In this document: positions 1 to 11,649 of the stretch, one piece after another
How the letters are laid out: the number at the start of each line of letters is the position of its first letter
Position numbering within the stretch: the stretch's first letter is position 1
Source of the DNA: Agrypnia vestita
Lineage: Eukaryota > Arthropoda > Insecta > Trichoptera > Phryganeidae
Assembly: GCA_016648135.1 (NCBI GenBank)
Contig: JADDOH010005162.1
Location: forward strand, 150,095 to 214,094
Reading direction: 5' to 3'
DNA length: 64,000 nt
Notes under the pieces: generated by a model
Databases searched by the model: none
Seen by the model: only the letters and a program-made list of their open reading frames with translations
Told to the model about the DNA's origin: nothing
Made by a program: the position numbers and the translations under genes

Positions 1-410
1 TCTCTTTTCCGCTAGGGTCGCCGTGAAGCGATTCTGGAAAACGACACAAACAATTACCGCTTCCACCCTGCGTATCTCCAACACCCCTAACCTTTACATG
101 AATACCGTGTCGTAGAAGCCTCTGTGAGTGCAACGATTCCACCAATTAAACATCTACAGCTCTATTTTGTCTATTGCAGTGAAACATTTCTCTATTCGGT
201 TGTTTACTGTTTATTAGAAATAACTTGAAAAACGATCGCTTAGGGCAGAATTCTAGTTAAAGCGCTTGAAAAAATAGGATATTTTGATGAATTTTTTGTG
301 TTAATTAGGTTTAATAATTACACCCTTAAAATATATAATTTTTTTTCAATTGTAGGTATATTAATTTTATGCTCTTAACATACAAAAACATCATTTGAAT
401 ACAACCCCTC
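1..410. other. AT-rich non-coding stretch, no gene seen
   Basis: No open frame of note and no recognisable repeat end. The sequence is AT-rich with several T-runs. Confidence 0.5.
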
Positions 411-708
411 GATTAGTAGGTGGGTCTAATTTGGTGAGGAAACATCGAAAATGGGCCATCGATTGAAATAGAATTATTAATTTTTTTTTAATTTTTAACA
501 TTGTTTTTGGCAAGAAGCAGCGAATAAACATGGAATTTTTTTCTTCCTTTTTTCGCCGCCATATTATTAGTTTTGCATGTACATTAAATATTCTAGTTCA
601 GTCGGTTGCTAGTGATATATATATTGAACCTAAAAATTCAATTTTTTTTTTTGAAAAAGATAACCCATTTTTGAAATTTCAACAGCAACGCAGACCCACC
701 TACTAATC
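411..708. repeat. MITE-like element with 17 bp perfect terminal inverted repeats
   Basis: GATTAGTAGGTGGGTCT at 411-427 is repeated as its exact reverse complement at 692-708. The 298 bp between are AT-rich with no coding potential. This is the layout of a small non-autonomous DNA transposon. The superfamily is not identifiable, and I see no second copy in the window. Confidence 0.7.
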
Positions 709-724
709 AAGGCAGATATTCTAA

Positions 725-1010
725 TTGGAATGTTTTCCAATTGGAATTCGAAGGTTTTTATTATTTTTTGTTACTTGTATTTAAGGGAATTAATTTTTCA
801 TATTCGATATAAGTTACTGTCATGATAGTTCTACGTTTTGTAAAGAAAAAAGTCAGAAATGTTGAAAAAAAAATTAAAACTTTGATGTCGCATATCTCTA
901 TAACTTGATATTAAAATTTAATCATGCTTGCTTGAATATATTCGACTCATATTCAAAACAGGAATAAAGTCCTGCGAGGTGATTAATGTTTTTTCAAATA
1001 ACCCTGTATA
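725..1010. repeat. Partial fold-back MITE of the TACAGGGTGT family
   Basis: The stretch resembles the right half of the element at 12026-12858: a diagnostic internal block (atgatagtt, a gttgaaaaa stretch, catatctc.ataact, gactcat) and the terminal ACCCTGTATA. The left terminus is missing. Confidence 0.6.
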
Positions 1011-1129
1011 TGCTTAGAAATCCATGGCGAAATGAATATGCAGAGGAATCCATAGCGTTCTCTACTTGTTCACTGTGTACCACTTCTTGCGTGATCTCTC
1101 GCTTCGCCCATTAAACCACGGGTCCATTA

Positions 1130-1440
1130 TCCGGCACACGCGGCATGTTTATTTTGATATTAGAGCACTTCGGGCATCTCATCTCGCGGAGAGGCCCGAT
1201 GAAGACATTAACCGGATTAGCTTATTATCTCCCGCTCGCACCGGGCGGCGCTCCATCCTCGCCGCCGCCCCCTATCGGGGCTATTAGCGGGGACACGTGC
1301 CCGCCACGTGCGCGGCACCAATCACGCGGCTGCGTGTTCAAACGCTGAGAATCATTGACCGCCTTTGCGAGCAATCGATTGACCGCCTTTGCGAGCAATC
1401 GATCATCACGCGAATCGTGCGACATCGGGATCTTTTTGCC
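1130..1440. promoter_or_regulatory. GC-rich island, candidate cis-regulatory element
   Basis: A sharply GC-rich block in AT-rich DNA with no repeat ends and no convincing coding frame. It holds GGATTA at 1214-1219 (a K50 homeodomain site such as Otd binds), GCTATTAGCGGGG at 1280-1292, whose reverse complement recurs in the island at 49.8 kb, and a CACGTG E-box-like core. Its role as an otd enhancer or promoter is inference. Confidence 0.35.
1354..1401. repeat. Perfect tandem duplication of a 24-mer
   Basis: Two identical adjacent copies of a 24 bp unit beginning ATTGACCGCC and ending GCAATCG, at 1354-1377 and 1378-1401, inside the GC-rich island. Confidence 0.9.
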
Positions 1441-2504
1441 GCCGAATTGTCTGAGCGAAGCTAACTAACTATTAACACGAAGATGAGATAAAGAAAATGC
1501 AACTTCCTCTCGAAAGAACAATTGTACCTTTAAAGACAACAAGAAAAATTGCTGATGATTAAATGCTATTACTAAATATCTGGTGATATAGACGTACCGG
1601 TAGGTATAAATTGGCGTGCCAGGGAGGGCGTCCCTGTCGCGAAACAGAAGTTGCCGGGGTGTAAATTTATTACACAATACATAATACACAGAGTGTCCGG
1701 TGACCGGTGTCGGAGCCTTTAACAGAAATTTGGTCGGGCAACACTAAAGAAAAAAACTAGTAATGGCGGCCGCTCTATCTGAAGCCCTGTCAAACGGTAA
1801 TATTGGTCGATTATTTGCTTTTTCAGCTTCGCAAAACTTTAAAACTACATTGGCAATTGTTCTTGCGCCACCTGCAAGATGTTGCAAGACTGTTTTGGAC
1901 ATAATTCAATGTATATTGGAAATCAAGATGTTCAATCAACTCACGCGCGAGATTGAACTGAATGACAGGGCAAGGGGTTACCGCCGGGTGCGGGCGGGCC
2001 GGGTTTTAGTTCTAAAGTCGCCGCACGCCAATTTACGTTGGGCGAGCTACATCTATTTTTTCATTGGCATTTCATTAATTTATCTCAGGGTTCATTATAA
2101 TGTTATTAGTAAATTATATTAGAAAAAAGGTGGAAAGATAAAGATTGATTAGTGAAGAGAAAAAGGTCCTCAATATGCATGAGAACTTTAACTGCAATCG
2201 ATTCAAAATAACATTCTTTCAGTTATCTAGTTCTAGTATTGAGCCCACGATATACCTTTCATCTGCTGTTTTTTGACTTTTCTTAGGTGAACAAAATTCT
2301 GCAGCAAAGATAACTTTTTTCCATAGCGTCTCTTGCATTTAGTTTCAAATGTTTGTAAGTGAATCAAATAAAAAATGATTTTTTAACACGTATATTTTAA
2401 ATATTTCCAAAACGACACTTAATTATTTAATTAATGTACCTATATCTTACGAAACCAACAATGTTTATAATTTAAGCACTGAATAAAATGGTTCAATTTG
2501 TGGG
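1441..2504. other. Non-repeat stretch with one unrecognised 119-codon ORF (1763-2122, +)
   Basis: The ATG at 1763 lies in a GC-rich patch and the frame runs to 2122. The predicted peptide has no motif I recognise and a hydrophobic C-terminal run. Codon content shifts from GC-rich to AT-rich along it, as expected for chance rather than selection. The segment 1975-2050 is GC-rich and could be regulatory. I do not call a gene. Confidence 0.3.
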
Positions 2505-2540
2505 CTTTATATATATATATATATATATTATATAGATATA

Positions 2541-2571
<31 letters not shown>

Positions 2572-2574
2572 ATA
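2505..2574. repeat. (TA)n microsatellite with interruptions
   Basis: Nearly continuous alternating TA over about 70 bases. Confidence 0.9.
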
Positions 2575-3984
2575 GACTCGCGTGTGTGGCATGATTATTT
2601 TTCAATAAAGTTATGTAAACTTCTTCTTATTTTTAATAGACCTATGTGGTCTGTTCTCCAGAAGATAACGTCTCCTGTGAGGTGGATACCCAGTTAAGTA
2701 AACGATTATCTTTTAATTGAATGTTTTGCGGTTGCGTCTTATGTGCATATTCCCCCAGTGAACCCGAATGGATTCTCATTTATTGTAGAATTGTTTTTGT
2801 GATTGAGTTTAGTCTCTTTTGACTGCTTATTCTATACATTATTTTATTAATTAAGATTTTTGATATAGGTATTAGACAAATAGTATATTACCTTTCACAT
2901 TGATTATTAAATTAGGTTACACTACCTATATGATTGTAAGTGATTATCCCTCACCACACACAAGAATCGCAATTCTTTTTGGTGAGGTATAACATATAAA
3001 AAAAATTGAATTGTAAACATTTTCTAGGTATCATTGTAATAAAATATTATATATATTATCAATTAAATAAATAATAATAAAAACAACATTTAATTCGGTT
3101 AAAGAGTTTGCTTAAAATTTATCTATTATAGACATTTTTAAAAAATATATATATTTCTTGCGCGGCCTTTTCAACCCTTTTACATGATTCTAAATTGATA
3201 TAATAAATTCTCGATTTCATTTATATATTCAAAAAACGCGGTGTAGTTCTGCGAATTGCCTTAAATACGCTGTGTCATGATCTGAAATCTGGAATCCTGA
3301 ATAAATTTTTGATCTACTTGAGATTACTCATCAACGGTCCTATGGCATGTTGTTTGGATTTCATTATGGATCACCAACCAAGCACAATATCCACTTGTTG
3401 TGAAGTAGTCTATTTAGTTCGTTTATTCATCAGAAAAAAAAGTCTGCAGTCTGTAATCATATTTGTCTTAACTTTAGCTGTTCTATCAATCGTATCTTCA
3501 AACAGTCCTCTTCTCTTTTCTGTACAATTGCAATCCTCTGCATGTTGCTATGTTTCCTGAACATTTTTTGTCTCATGATTACCATAAACTTGTGGATGAG
3601 CAGCGCTGCTCGTTTATGGCTTCTGGTTAGTTGGACTCGCTACATGTTACGGCCAGAAATCACCATAAGATTATTCTGCACACAACTTTCTACAGGAAAA
3701 GTCATGGAAAAGTGCCTCAATGGTAGATGGATGCATTGCATATGGCTGGAGAAATGAGGGTGACCAAGGACCGATTTATGTTAAAGGAGGAAAGAAGTCG
3801 TGTGCGTAGTACCTACAAAGCATATTTTTTTGTTAACACAACGTATTTGTACAAAGTATTTCTTTGATTTTGTTATTTACACTTGTATTATTTTGTTATT
3901 TTGGGTTCCTTTTACTTTTTATGTTATTTTCCTTGTATTATAATTATGTATTTTGTTTTTTTTTTAACAAAGACTTATCTTGAA
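2575..3984. other. AT-rich non-coding stretch, no gene seen
   Basis: The short open frames at 3309-3757 and 3883-4110 are AT-driven and resemble nothing I recognise. No repeat termini are seen. Confidence 0.45.
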
Positions 3985-4172
3985 GCGGGGACAGTGAATG
4001 GTTTTGTTCGAGCGGCCGCGCCGCTTCGCAACGGTTTATACGACCGGTGCGGAGCAGCACGGTCCTGCTTGTTAGTTGAAAAAAATGTCAACCTGGAGAC
4101 GATTGAGTAGGACCGATATGGAAGCTTTTGCTCTTAGAACTGTCCTGGGTAAGCGGTGGGGACCATTCACTG
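3985..4172 (+). repeat. Diverged copy of the 24.2/31.1 kb repeat family
   Basis: The blocks GAAGCGG, CGCGCCGCTT, ...CCGATATGG.GCTTTTGCTC, a ...CTGGGT core, GGTGGG and TTCACTG occur in the same order as at 24237-24530. It abuts the palindromic element at 4174. Confidence 0.5.
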
Positions 4173-4173
4173 T

Positions 4174-4368
4174 TAACACAATGATTTATACACAACGTTT
4201 TATTCCACTAATTTGAGTTATATAAGCCTAAGCGCTTTCGATGGACACAACCATCATCTTCAGAGGCAATACTAGCCAATATTATCGATGGTTGTGTCCA
4301 TCGAAAGCGCTTAGGCTTATATAACTCAAATTAGTGGAATAAAACGTTGTGTATAAATCATTGTGTTA
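4174..4368. repeat. Palindromic hammerhead-bearing element with perfect 81 bp arms
   Basis: 4174-4254 is the exact reverse complement of 4288-4368; the loop is 33 bp. The left arm plus loop carries a complete hammerhead motif on the minus strand. In the right arm the matching motif lacks its CUGAAGA half, so only one ribozyme is complete. The perfect arms point to a young insertion or a recently formed inversion. Likely class is the terminal region of a Penelope-like retroelement (inference). Confidence 0.8.
4225..4268 (-). ncRNA. Hammerhead ribozyme motif, stem III palindrome AGCGCU
   Basis: Minus-strand order: stem I strand GCCU, core CUGAAGA (4257-4263), one extra U, stem II GAUGG/CCAUC with loop UUGUGU, GAAA (4236-4239), self-complementary AGCGCU (4231-4236), U as cleavage-site nucleotide, stem I strand AGGC. 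All conserved core bases are present. Stem III is only a short palindrome, so activity would be expected mainly as a dimer, as reported for small Penelope-associated hammerheads. Confidence 0.7.
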
Positions 4369-5278
4369 ATCATGAACTTCCATGATTATTCCATGAACGA
4401 AACAACGCTTAATTTGTTATATTTTTTTGTTATAATTTCTTCATTCGTGAACCTCTTCGACATTAAATAAGGGTTTAATTATGCTAAATAGTTAGTATTC
4501 TTTACCAATTCACGACTTTCATCCCCTAGCAATGAAATATTCACTTGTACAGGGTGGTGTATTTGCATTTGCTAGTGTTTCGGTCGCGCCAGCCGGGAGG
4601 TTCTCACGGCCGAGACACCCACCCTGTCCTCGGCCTCCCCCGCGCTAATTGAATCATCTGAGTAAACAAATAAATACGACACGCTTATAATGCAATGGGG
4701 TGTTTTAAACCCCCTATCGAGCCGTGAATAAGTTATTCGACTGTAGCGCCAAGAAAGTGCCAACTATTAACCACGTGATTTTTCTGTTGAGAACTTTATG
4801 ATAATTATTTGAATTGAACAAATTAGAAGCAAATGTATAGCAGATATTAGCATCGAGGCTCTTATTTGGAGATTTTAGGTATCAAGGCTGCGGAATCGGA
4901 ATCGTTGATTTATGATTTTTTCACAGTATTTTAATTAAAGTTTCATCAATGGACTAAATCACTCGACACGAATTTGTACAGAGATTTATTCTAGTCACTC
5001 GAAAATCTTCCGCTTGTATCTATAAATTCTGATTCACGTTTTTTGTATCGATCTGATCATTATGCAATATTTTTCACACGTCGGTAGATACTTATCGCTA
5101 ATCAGTATCCGCATTGAAGTCACCCATCGCTGTCAATATCGCTTTATCTGTAGCTTCGCCAAAAGTCAAAGTTAGACTGTTGTTGCGCGTCTTATGCGTA
5201 ATTTACACTCTCGGTGTTCGAGAAGTTTCTGGCATAGTTTAATACGTTTGAAACTCTTCGTTTATTTTTTATTTATAT
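4369..5278. other. Non-coding stretch; short GC-rich patch at 4585-4645
   Basis: No gene. The patch near 4.6 kb (GC-rich, containing GCTAATTGAATCA) could be regulatory, but nothing else marks it. Confidence 0.3.
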
Positions 5279-5331
5279 AACAACAGGTTATAATATATAT
5301 ATATATTTATTATATATTATAACCTGTTGTT
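5279..5331. repeat. Short perfect hairpin (21 bp arms)
   Basis: AACAACAGGTTATAATATATA at 5279-5299 is mirrored as its reverse complement at 5311-5331 around an AT-rich loop of 11 bases. Confidence 0.85.
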
Positions 5332-6892
5332 TTTCATTCCATTTCAGTTAATTGATAATATGTACGCTCCGGAAGTCTAGGTGACAGCGTGACAGGATCT
5401 TGTGGATTGGAAATCGGTGTATGAAGTGCTTCTTTATTTGTTTTCCCTGTATACAATCGCTCGCGGTCGTATTGTAAAGTAAAATGATCGATTTTTAAAT
5501 TTATGAACGAACTGTTTAGAAAAGTTCACTTTACTGAACGAATGAACGGTATAGTTGAACTATCGTTCATTACTTCAGTAAGTGGAGAATAAATCGTAAA
5601 TCCCAAAATTGATTAAATCTTTGGCAGGCATTTTAATTAGGTAATCTCTCTGGGCAGTGAAAAATTTGCGATGGTTGAATCATGAAATTATTGGAAACCG
5701 AAACTACCTCCCTCCCCCAGGTAGCGAAAATTTTCCGGTTAGGAACGACTCTTCTTACTTATTTTGGGATGTAGATAAGAGTAGGTTTAAGGGAACCATT
5801 CGATGAACGAGATAGTTCAGTCAATTGAACTAAAATTCCTGTCTCTAAAATATGGCACTCGAGGTATAGAGCGGGTAAAGAACCTTTCAGTGCATCCATT
5901 CCCTTTTTGGCCGACGGCGACGCTCGCTGCAGATGCGTTTCTTGTGTTGCGTACGCATAATATACGGATAATAATGCAAAGCCGATATCTCATCTCAGAG
6001 ATTTTCACTAAAGGTCGGTAGGTATGTATTAATTGATTTATTCTACTTTGCGTAAAAAATGCCCTTTTATACAGCGCGCTCACATTGTAGTCTTTTATTT
6101 ACTATAACTTTATGTCTTGTGCAATGTTAGATCTCTAATTTTTAGAAAATCTTTTGCATTTGTAAGTTGAAAGTTGGAAAAAAGTCTAATAGGTACTATA
6201 ATTTTGTGTGTTGGTGGAGAAGAAACTAAGTAAAGAAAATATCTAACCAGGCAATTTATTTACTTGACAAAGTACAAATAAATTTGTGGGCAGGCTATAT
6301 TTTTTGTGTGCACTTTGTTGGCAAATGATGTACACGCGTTGGTGCTAACATTGGTGCTATGCACACATTGGGGAGAAATTTGGGTACATTGATTATGATA
6401 CATGTGTTGTTTTTCTTTTCTTATCTCACATTTAACTTTCTCATTTCTCCGCGTTTGACGTAATTAATTTTACATTTACAAATTTCATTTATATTTTAAT
6501 CGAAATATTTTCAGGAAATACAATTTATTTTCCACGAAGCCTACAATAAAAATGTAATATACAGATATCATTTATTTTTTATAGCAGGGGTGTTTGGATG
6601 TATTTCGGGCTAATCGCCCACCATGCACGCCCGTGTGTAGCTTCTCTGATTGGCCGGGGTTTGACGTTTGCCTTTTGTTATTTTTATTTTATTGTTATAC
6701 CTTTCCATCATCCCCAAGGGCGCGCGGGAGATTAGCCCCAATGTCGGAGTATTATATTCCCATTCCGTATTCATTTATTTATTAGCCATATTTTTTCCTT
6801 TTATATCAGAGGTTGTATTGCTATATCAAGTTAATATCCATGTCAAATTGATGATGGATATTGAAAAAATAATCGAAAAAAAAAATAATAAG
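5332..6892. other. Non-coding stretch, no gene seen
   Basis: The short frames near 5.8-6.1 and 6.6-6.9 kb are not recognisable. GC-richer patches at 5860-5960 and 6590-6745 lack repeat ends; the second includes GAGATTAGCCCC. Confidence 0.35.
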
Positions 6893-7375
6893 CCTGAAAT
6901 AAGTAATGCTGCTATTTCTGTTATTGTATAAAATTGTGATGCCGCCAATTTCGACAGGTTTGAAATTAATGAATTCAATCAATCAGAAAACTCTTAAACG
7001 TTAACAGACAGACAGACAGACGGATGGACGGACGGACGGACGGACAGACAAGAAATTATTATGTTTGATACCTTCCTCGGGGGTCGGCAGAGGATAGAAC
7101 TTCAGATTATCCCATTTTGATACAGATATTCGGCCGTATTCTGAAATAAGCAATATTGCAATTTCTGTATTTTTTATTTATTTTATTTATACGTTTCAAC
7201 ACGCTAGTAGGCCCAATTACAGAAGTGAGATACGTCATAAAACACCCAGGCTTAAGTAAATCACATAGATTAAAATTGTGATCTCACCGGGAATCAAACC
7301 CGGAACCCTCGTTGTGGGAATCTAGTGTCATACCCACTGCGCTACGAGGGCTTGACAGTTATTGTATAAGTGTTC
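6893..7375. repeat. Repeat with a direct duplication, interrupted by a SINE
   Basis: The string CTGAAATAAG.AAT..TGC.ATTTCTG then TTATTGTATAA occurs intact at 6893-6935. It is repeated at 7140-7375, but there it is split by the tRNA-derived SINE at 7168-7352. A (GACA/GACG)n run at 7001-7050 followed by a target-like AAATTATTATGTTTGA lies between them. Confidence 0.6.
7168..7352 (-). repeat. tRNA-derived SINE (family B)
   Basis: On the minus strand the 5' head has the A-box-like TAGCGCAGTGGG and the B-box GGTTTGATTCC. A unique body follows, ending in an (AAT/AAATA)-type tail at 7168. The acceptor stem ends do not pair, so it is not a functional tRNA. Confidence 0.65.
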
Positions 7376-7796
7376 GAATAATTATGTATCTATTGTTCTT
7401 CTGTGTTACAATTATTATGTATAGTGTTTAATGTCTTCTTATACCAGTATGCATTTGCTGCCTGGGGTCTTGGCATTTATTATTTTGTTTTTTATTATAT
7501 TTGTAAATAATCTATTTCTATGTGTTTAAAAGTTAAAAGAAAATTAGAGAGGGTGGTATTCAAAGGGCCTTGGGGTTATCTCAAATCCTCCACATGCTCT
7601 CCACCATGCATATGTCAATCTCATCTTAGTTGCCTGTGCATCCTGGCAATGTTTTCTGTTTGGCGCTTTTCCTAATTCCTGAATTCCTAAATTTGTCTTC
7701 GGAATTTTCTGGGACAGACTTAAAATTTTTCATCTCCAAGTTTCTCAGCATGTTTCTGATCAATATTAGGAAGGTACCCATATCTTATTTAAATAA
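7376..7796. other. Non-coding stretch, no gene seen
   Basis: 7555-7750 is less AT-rich and may be an old repeat fragment, but no frame or terminus is recognisable. Confidence 0.35.
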
Positions 7797-8215
7797 TATA
7801 AATAGTTAATGTATATTATAGATGTCTCACAGAGACGAAACTGTAGTTTTTTATGGGAAAGTAGGTAAAGAAGTCTTTTGGGTGTACATAGGACTTATGA
7901 CCTATCTTATGGTTGGCTTAAGTGATCATTTTACACAATGCAACATTCGCCATTTCCACCCATGATAGAATATACCATGCCTACTAATTTTTGGAAGTTG
8001 TATATGTAGGAATTACATGCCACACTTTTTCCATGCGGCCTGTACAAAGCCATTTTCATTCCCCTAAATCCCCACAGATGTCGTTAATGTCACTAAATGA
8101 GAAAATCTACAATTGATTTTACGGAATTTTTGAAAGCAATATACTTATTATTAATTGATTAATAATGTCTCTGTGACATGAAATCCAGTACTGTTCTGAA
8201 AGATTTGAACAAATC
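7797..8215 (+). repeat. Interspersed repeat, family T (GTCTCACAGAGACG start)
   Basis: Begins TTAATGTATATTATAGATG then GTCTCACAGAGACG, contains GGGAAAGTAGGTA and GGCTTAAGTGATCA, and ends with ATGTCTCTGTGACAT and a tail matching 50215-50273 in inverse. At least a dozen copies are in this window. No coding capacity: a MITE-like non-autonomous element. Confidence 0.75.
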
Positions 8216-8576
8216 AAAAATATTATAAATATAAATAGTCTTTATTTTATTACTTATTCTCATACTTTTATTGTCCCACATGACATTTCATACATAGCCT
8301 TATATGACAGCACCATGCGTATCTGAAATTATACAATTTTTTAAAATGCAGTTATGAATGGTTGGACCATTCAAGAGTGCGGAGGACAGAGAACAAAGTC
8401 AAAGTCGTTTTACTGTCCATCAAACACGTCAACAAAAAATGTAGGATTTACATTGTCGCCCGCGCCGACAGAGTTAAATTATTCCCCTTTTTATTTGATC
8501 GTCGCACTAGAGGGGTTAACTCGCATTGTGTCATTATTTTACACGCGCACAATCGCACGTTATATTATTATTTACA

Positions 8577-8655
8577 GTGCCAGGTGCGCGGCGGTCGGCG
8601 CAGATGCGCTCAGCACCGCGGGTCGGGGGTTCGAACCTCGACGGGGGGCGAATAC
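8577..8655 (+). repeat. tRNA-like sequence, probable SINE head
   Basis: GC-rich block with B-box GGTTCGAACCTC and an upstream A-box-like stretch. No paired acceptor stem. The overlapping 114-codon open frames in two phases have no recognisable domain and are treated as chance. Confidence 0.45.
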
Positions 8656-8910
8656 GTTAAGTATGTATGTGGGTACCCAGTACCTACCAGCGGTGTAACA
8701 AAATAATTATTATCACTCTAGCCCCGCCCATTGCCGCCATGCGTGTCGGGGGGTGTATCTACCAACTCGCAAAGGATCGTCCTCTCTCGCGACTTTTATA
8801 AATAACTAGTTTTTCTACAATGCTTCGCCAGAGTTATGGATTTTTGTATAAATTTTGTGGGTATTCATGTAGCGTTTTCCTAAAAAAAAGTATGCTAGAA
8901 AGAAAAAAAA
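8656..8910. other. Non-coding stretch, no gene seen
   Basis: 8720-8795 is GC-richer (GCCCCGCCCATTGCCGCCAT); nothing further is recognisable. Confidence 0.3.
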
Positions 8911-9440
8911 GTAACCCATAAAAAACAAGTTTTTATTATACTCCCTTTCTTTGTAAAATATAACAATAATTAAAGACGAATTAAAACATATAACATAACA
9001 CTAAACTTACAGTAATTTAATATATTTCTAAAATGTCAGATGTTTTGAACTTTGATAAGACATTTCATGCTTTGAAGATTAAATTCTAAAAACATTTGTC
9101 AGTCAATTTAAATTTTCGACATTCGTAGTGAAGTACCTATTATGTATACCGACGGAGTAATTCAAATTTAGAAAATATTCAGCGACGTTATCGGGCCGCC
9201 GTTGCTGATCAAACTTTTCTAATGATTCCAATTTGAAAATACCAATAAAATTTCTAGAAATTATACTATAATTATTTTTTTTTTAACGAATATTTGATAG
9301 ATCTTCTTGATCGTCGCCACGAGTCTGCTCGCCAAGTTTTAGCTCGATTGGATCACGGGAAAAGAGTCAAAAATCGATCCAAAGTTTTTTTGACGGCAAG
9401 CAAGCAAGCAGACGCCACGAGTTAATATAAAGGGAGTAAA
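8911..9440 (+). repeat. MITE-like element, family A (ACTCCCTTT termini)
   Basis: ACTCCCTTTCTTT near 8940 is inverted as AAAGGGAGT ending at 9437. The flanking GTAACCCATAAAAAACAAG is also shared with the other copies, so the repeat extends to about 8911. A subterminal block GACGCCACGAGTTAA and GATTGGATCACGGGAAAAG recurs at 21.1 and 54.6 kb. Confidence 0.75.
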
Positions 9441-9796
9441 AAGTCACCATTCGTTCAAATATATTATTTTATAAAAACTTTTTTTTTTCAATGTAAAATA
9501 TGGAACGTACAAACGGCATATTATCTTTATTTGAAGGTGTCCCCGTAAAAAGGTTCAGAGAAAAAACACTTAGTTAATTAAATAACCAGAATTTCTTTTT
9601 TTTTTCTTTTATTCACTTGCTAATTACGGAATCAATTTCGGGTTATCTTTGTTTATTCATCTTGTTAAGTAATCCCAGCGACAGTTGTTAAGTAATACCT
9701 ATAAACCCCTTTTCTACGTTGGCCAACTTTTGAGGTTGAATTTCGGCAAGATTGAATTGAAGTAGAGAAAAACAAAATACCGCACATGCTGCGTAC

Positions 9797-9862
9797 TGTT
9801 GTCATCATCATCACTCTTGGCTTTATAACCCCTGGTGGGTCTTGGCCTCCTCAAGAGTCTAT
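9797..9862 (-). mobile_element. Short LINE 3' end fragment (same family as 12.1 kb)
   Basis: CATCATCATCACTCTTGGCT..A.AACCCCTGGTGGGTCTTGG repeats the 3' terminus of the element at 12131-12402. It encodes only the last residues (EEAKTHQGL-like) and the (GAT)n tail. Confidence 0.7.
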
Positions 9863-10212
9863 GCTGTTATACAGACCATTTTAAAACAATAAAATCACTC
9901 TACTAAGTACATATACCCTTTTTGTAGCGACGCCTTCATTTGTTGACAGATCAATGGAAATTTGATAACATCATAGCTAGATATGGAAATGACCTTGCAA
10001 GCTGAAAATACTTGCGTTGATCTAGAACTTCTGGACGGAATAATTTTAGTTTGCTTAATATTAGGTACATAGGTAGGTACCTACTACTAGCTTAATATTA
10101 CAACGTCAGAGCGCACCGTAATTTAAACGATTTGACATAATTTTTTCCCAAAGTTAGCGCGTCTTTTGTGAGGTTTGAGTTTTTTTTACCCTTTTTTTAG
10201 GTAAATACTTCA

Positions 10213-10330
10213 GTGATGATAAAAACTGTTTTTTTTTTTAACTGGTTACACAATAACTGTTATTTGATATTTATATCTGATTGTATCGATGATTGGTAAC
10301 TGATATATATTTTGACCACCGTCCAGTTTA
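10213..10330. repeat. Fragment of the 31.9/46.5 kb repeat family
   Basis: Shares GTGATGATAAAAACTG, AACTGGTTAC, TATCTGATTG.ATCGATG and GGTAACTGA with 31893-32085 and 46470-46640. Confidence 0.55.
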
Positions 10331-10487
10331 TACCCAATTAGGTTTTCTAGTTGTAACCTTTTGTGAGAATTGTCAAAAAAATGAAAGGAAGTAGATTGAA
10401 TGTGGTAGAAATGTGGTCGTTTATGTAGAAAATTTATTGTACGATAGAGAGAGAACGAATAAACATACCTACCTAGAATAATAAATA

Positions 10488-10680
10488 AAGGATCGCCGAG
10501 ATGGTTTGGCCATGTGGAACGAATGAGGAAAGGATGGTCAAAAAAATTTAAGAGGCGAGTGTTGAAGCCAGCAGAAGGCGGCATCTGCGAAAGACCTGGC
10601 ATGACCAGATAAAAAAATATGTGCATGAAGTGGTGTGCCAGGATAGAATATTGTGGCATTCTATCCTCATTGCTTACCCC
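10488..10680 (+). mobile_element. Degenerate LINE 3' tail
   Basis: The frame reads a RWFGHVERM-like motif followed by a K/R-rich stretch and ...ILSS.LTP. This is the pattern found after the reverse transcriptase domain of many insect LINEs (RW.GHV.RM ... GRP...W). Stops interrupt it, so it is a fossil. Confidence 0.6.
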
Positions 10681-10835
10681 TTATAGTGTTCATCAATATT
10701 CTGTGGGTTGTGATGCCTCCACGATGTCTTAAAAAAGACCTGTTTATTTGATATCGAAGCGATACCCATTTATAACAACACCCAAACCAGTCATTGCATT
10801 CAGGAGTTTTATCTAAAATATAACTTTTTTGTTTA

Positions 10836-11328
10836 CCTAGTAGCAAAAACTTTACAAAACTTTTCCTGCCTTGTTAATGAATAGAAAATTTTCAAGCAAT
10901 TATGACATAAGATTAATAGTTATGGAGATATGCAATATCAAATGTAACACTTATTTTTTGCAAAAAGTTGAACTGTCATTACATTAACATATATGTAGGT
11001 AGGTACCTATCGATTATGAATAATTCATTCGCTTCAATACAACTCAAATAAAATAATAAAAATCTTGTAAACAAAAATGTATATATATAAATATATATGT
11101 ATTCTATTTTTACAAGGTTTTTATAATTTATACAAATATTACAGCTATAGTTTTTACAAAAATAAATCAGAAATATTTAAAAAAATCTAACTTCGATATT
11201 GCATACATATTTCCATAATTAGGTACCTACCTATTAATATTAGGTCATGGTTGCTTGAACATTTTCGCCTCATTATCAAGGCAGGAATCCATCTGTTTTT
11301 GCTACAAGCTATGAAACACCTTGTACAT
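10836..11328. repeat. Fold-back MITE, TACAGGGTGT family
   Basis: The two halves are near-palindromic: TAGTTATGGAGATATGCAAT near 10917 against ATTGCATACATATTTCCATAA near 11197. The right terminus is AAACACCTTGTACATG; the left terminus is diverged. Confidence 0.65.
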
Positions 11329-11649
11329 GGACGCGCGCGCATTTTGTTGCGTACTAATATTTCACTTTAACAACTAACTTCATTGTTTCGCATTTCCGTT
11401 ACACGCTGCGTGCGCAACTTCCGTTACAGTAAAAATGTTACCCTCAATGCGCCAAAATATGTACCACTTAAAAAATCTATATTAGAAATGCCTGCATGCT
11501 CACTGCCTATCCCTCCTGGGAAACTAGGTAATGGCTAGTTTGTCAGATAGTATCTATGAGACGGAACATCTAGCGTCCTTACCTGGGTAGGCTGTTCCGG
11601 TCGCCCTCTGTCTCTCGTACCATCCACTTATTTATTTATTTCTCCACTC

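Noticed and set aside
1763..2122. Possible small gene of 119 codons
   Set aside because: No motif, drifting base composition and no splice or regulatory support; listed only as part of a non-coding stretch.
8354..8706. Two overlapping 114-codon open frames
   Set aside because: Different phases over the same GC-rich tRNA-like block, no recognisable domain, and the B-box explains part of the sequence better.
10246..10659. 137-codon minus-strand open frame
   Set aside because: It is antisense to a recognisable LINE tail on the plus strand at 10488-10680 and to a MITE fragment at 10213-10330.
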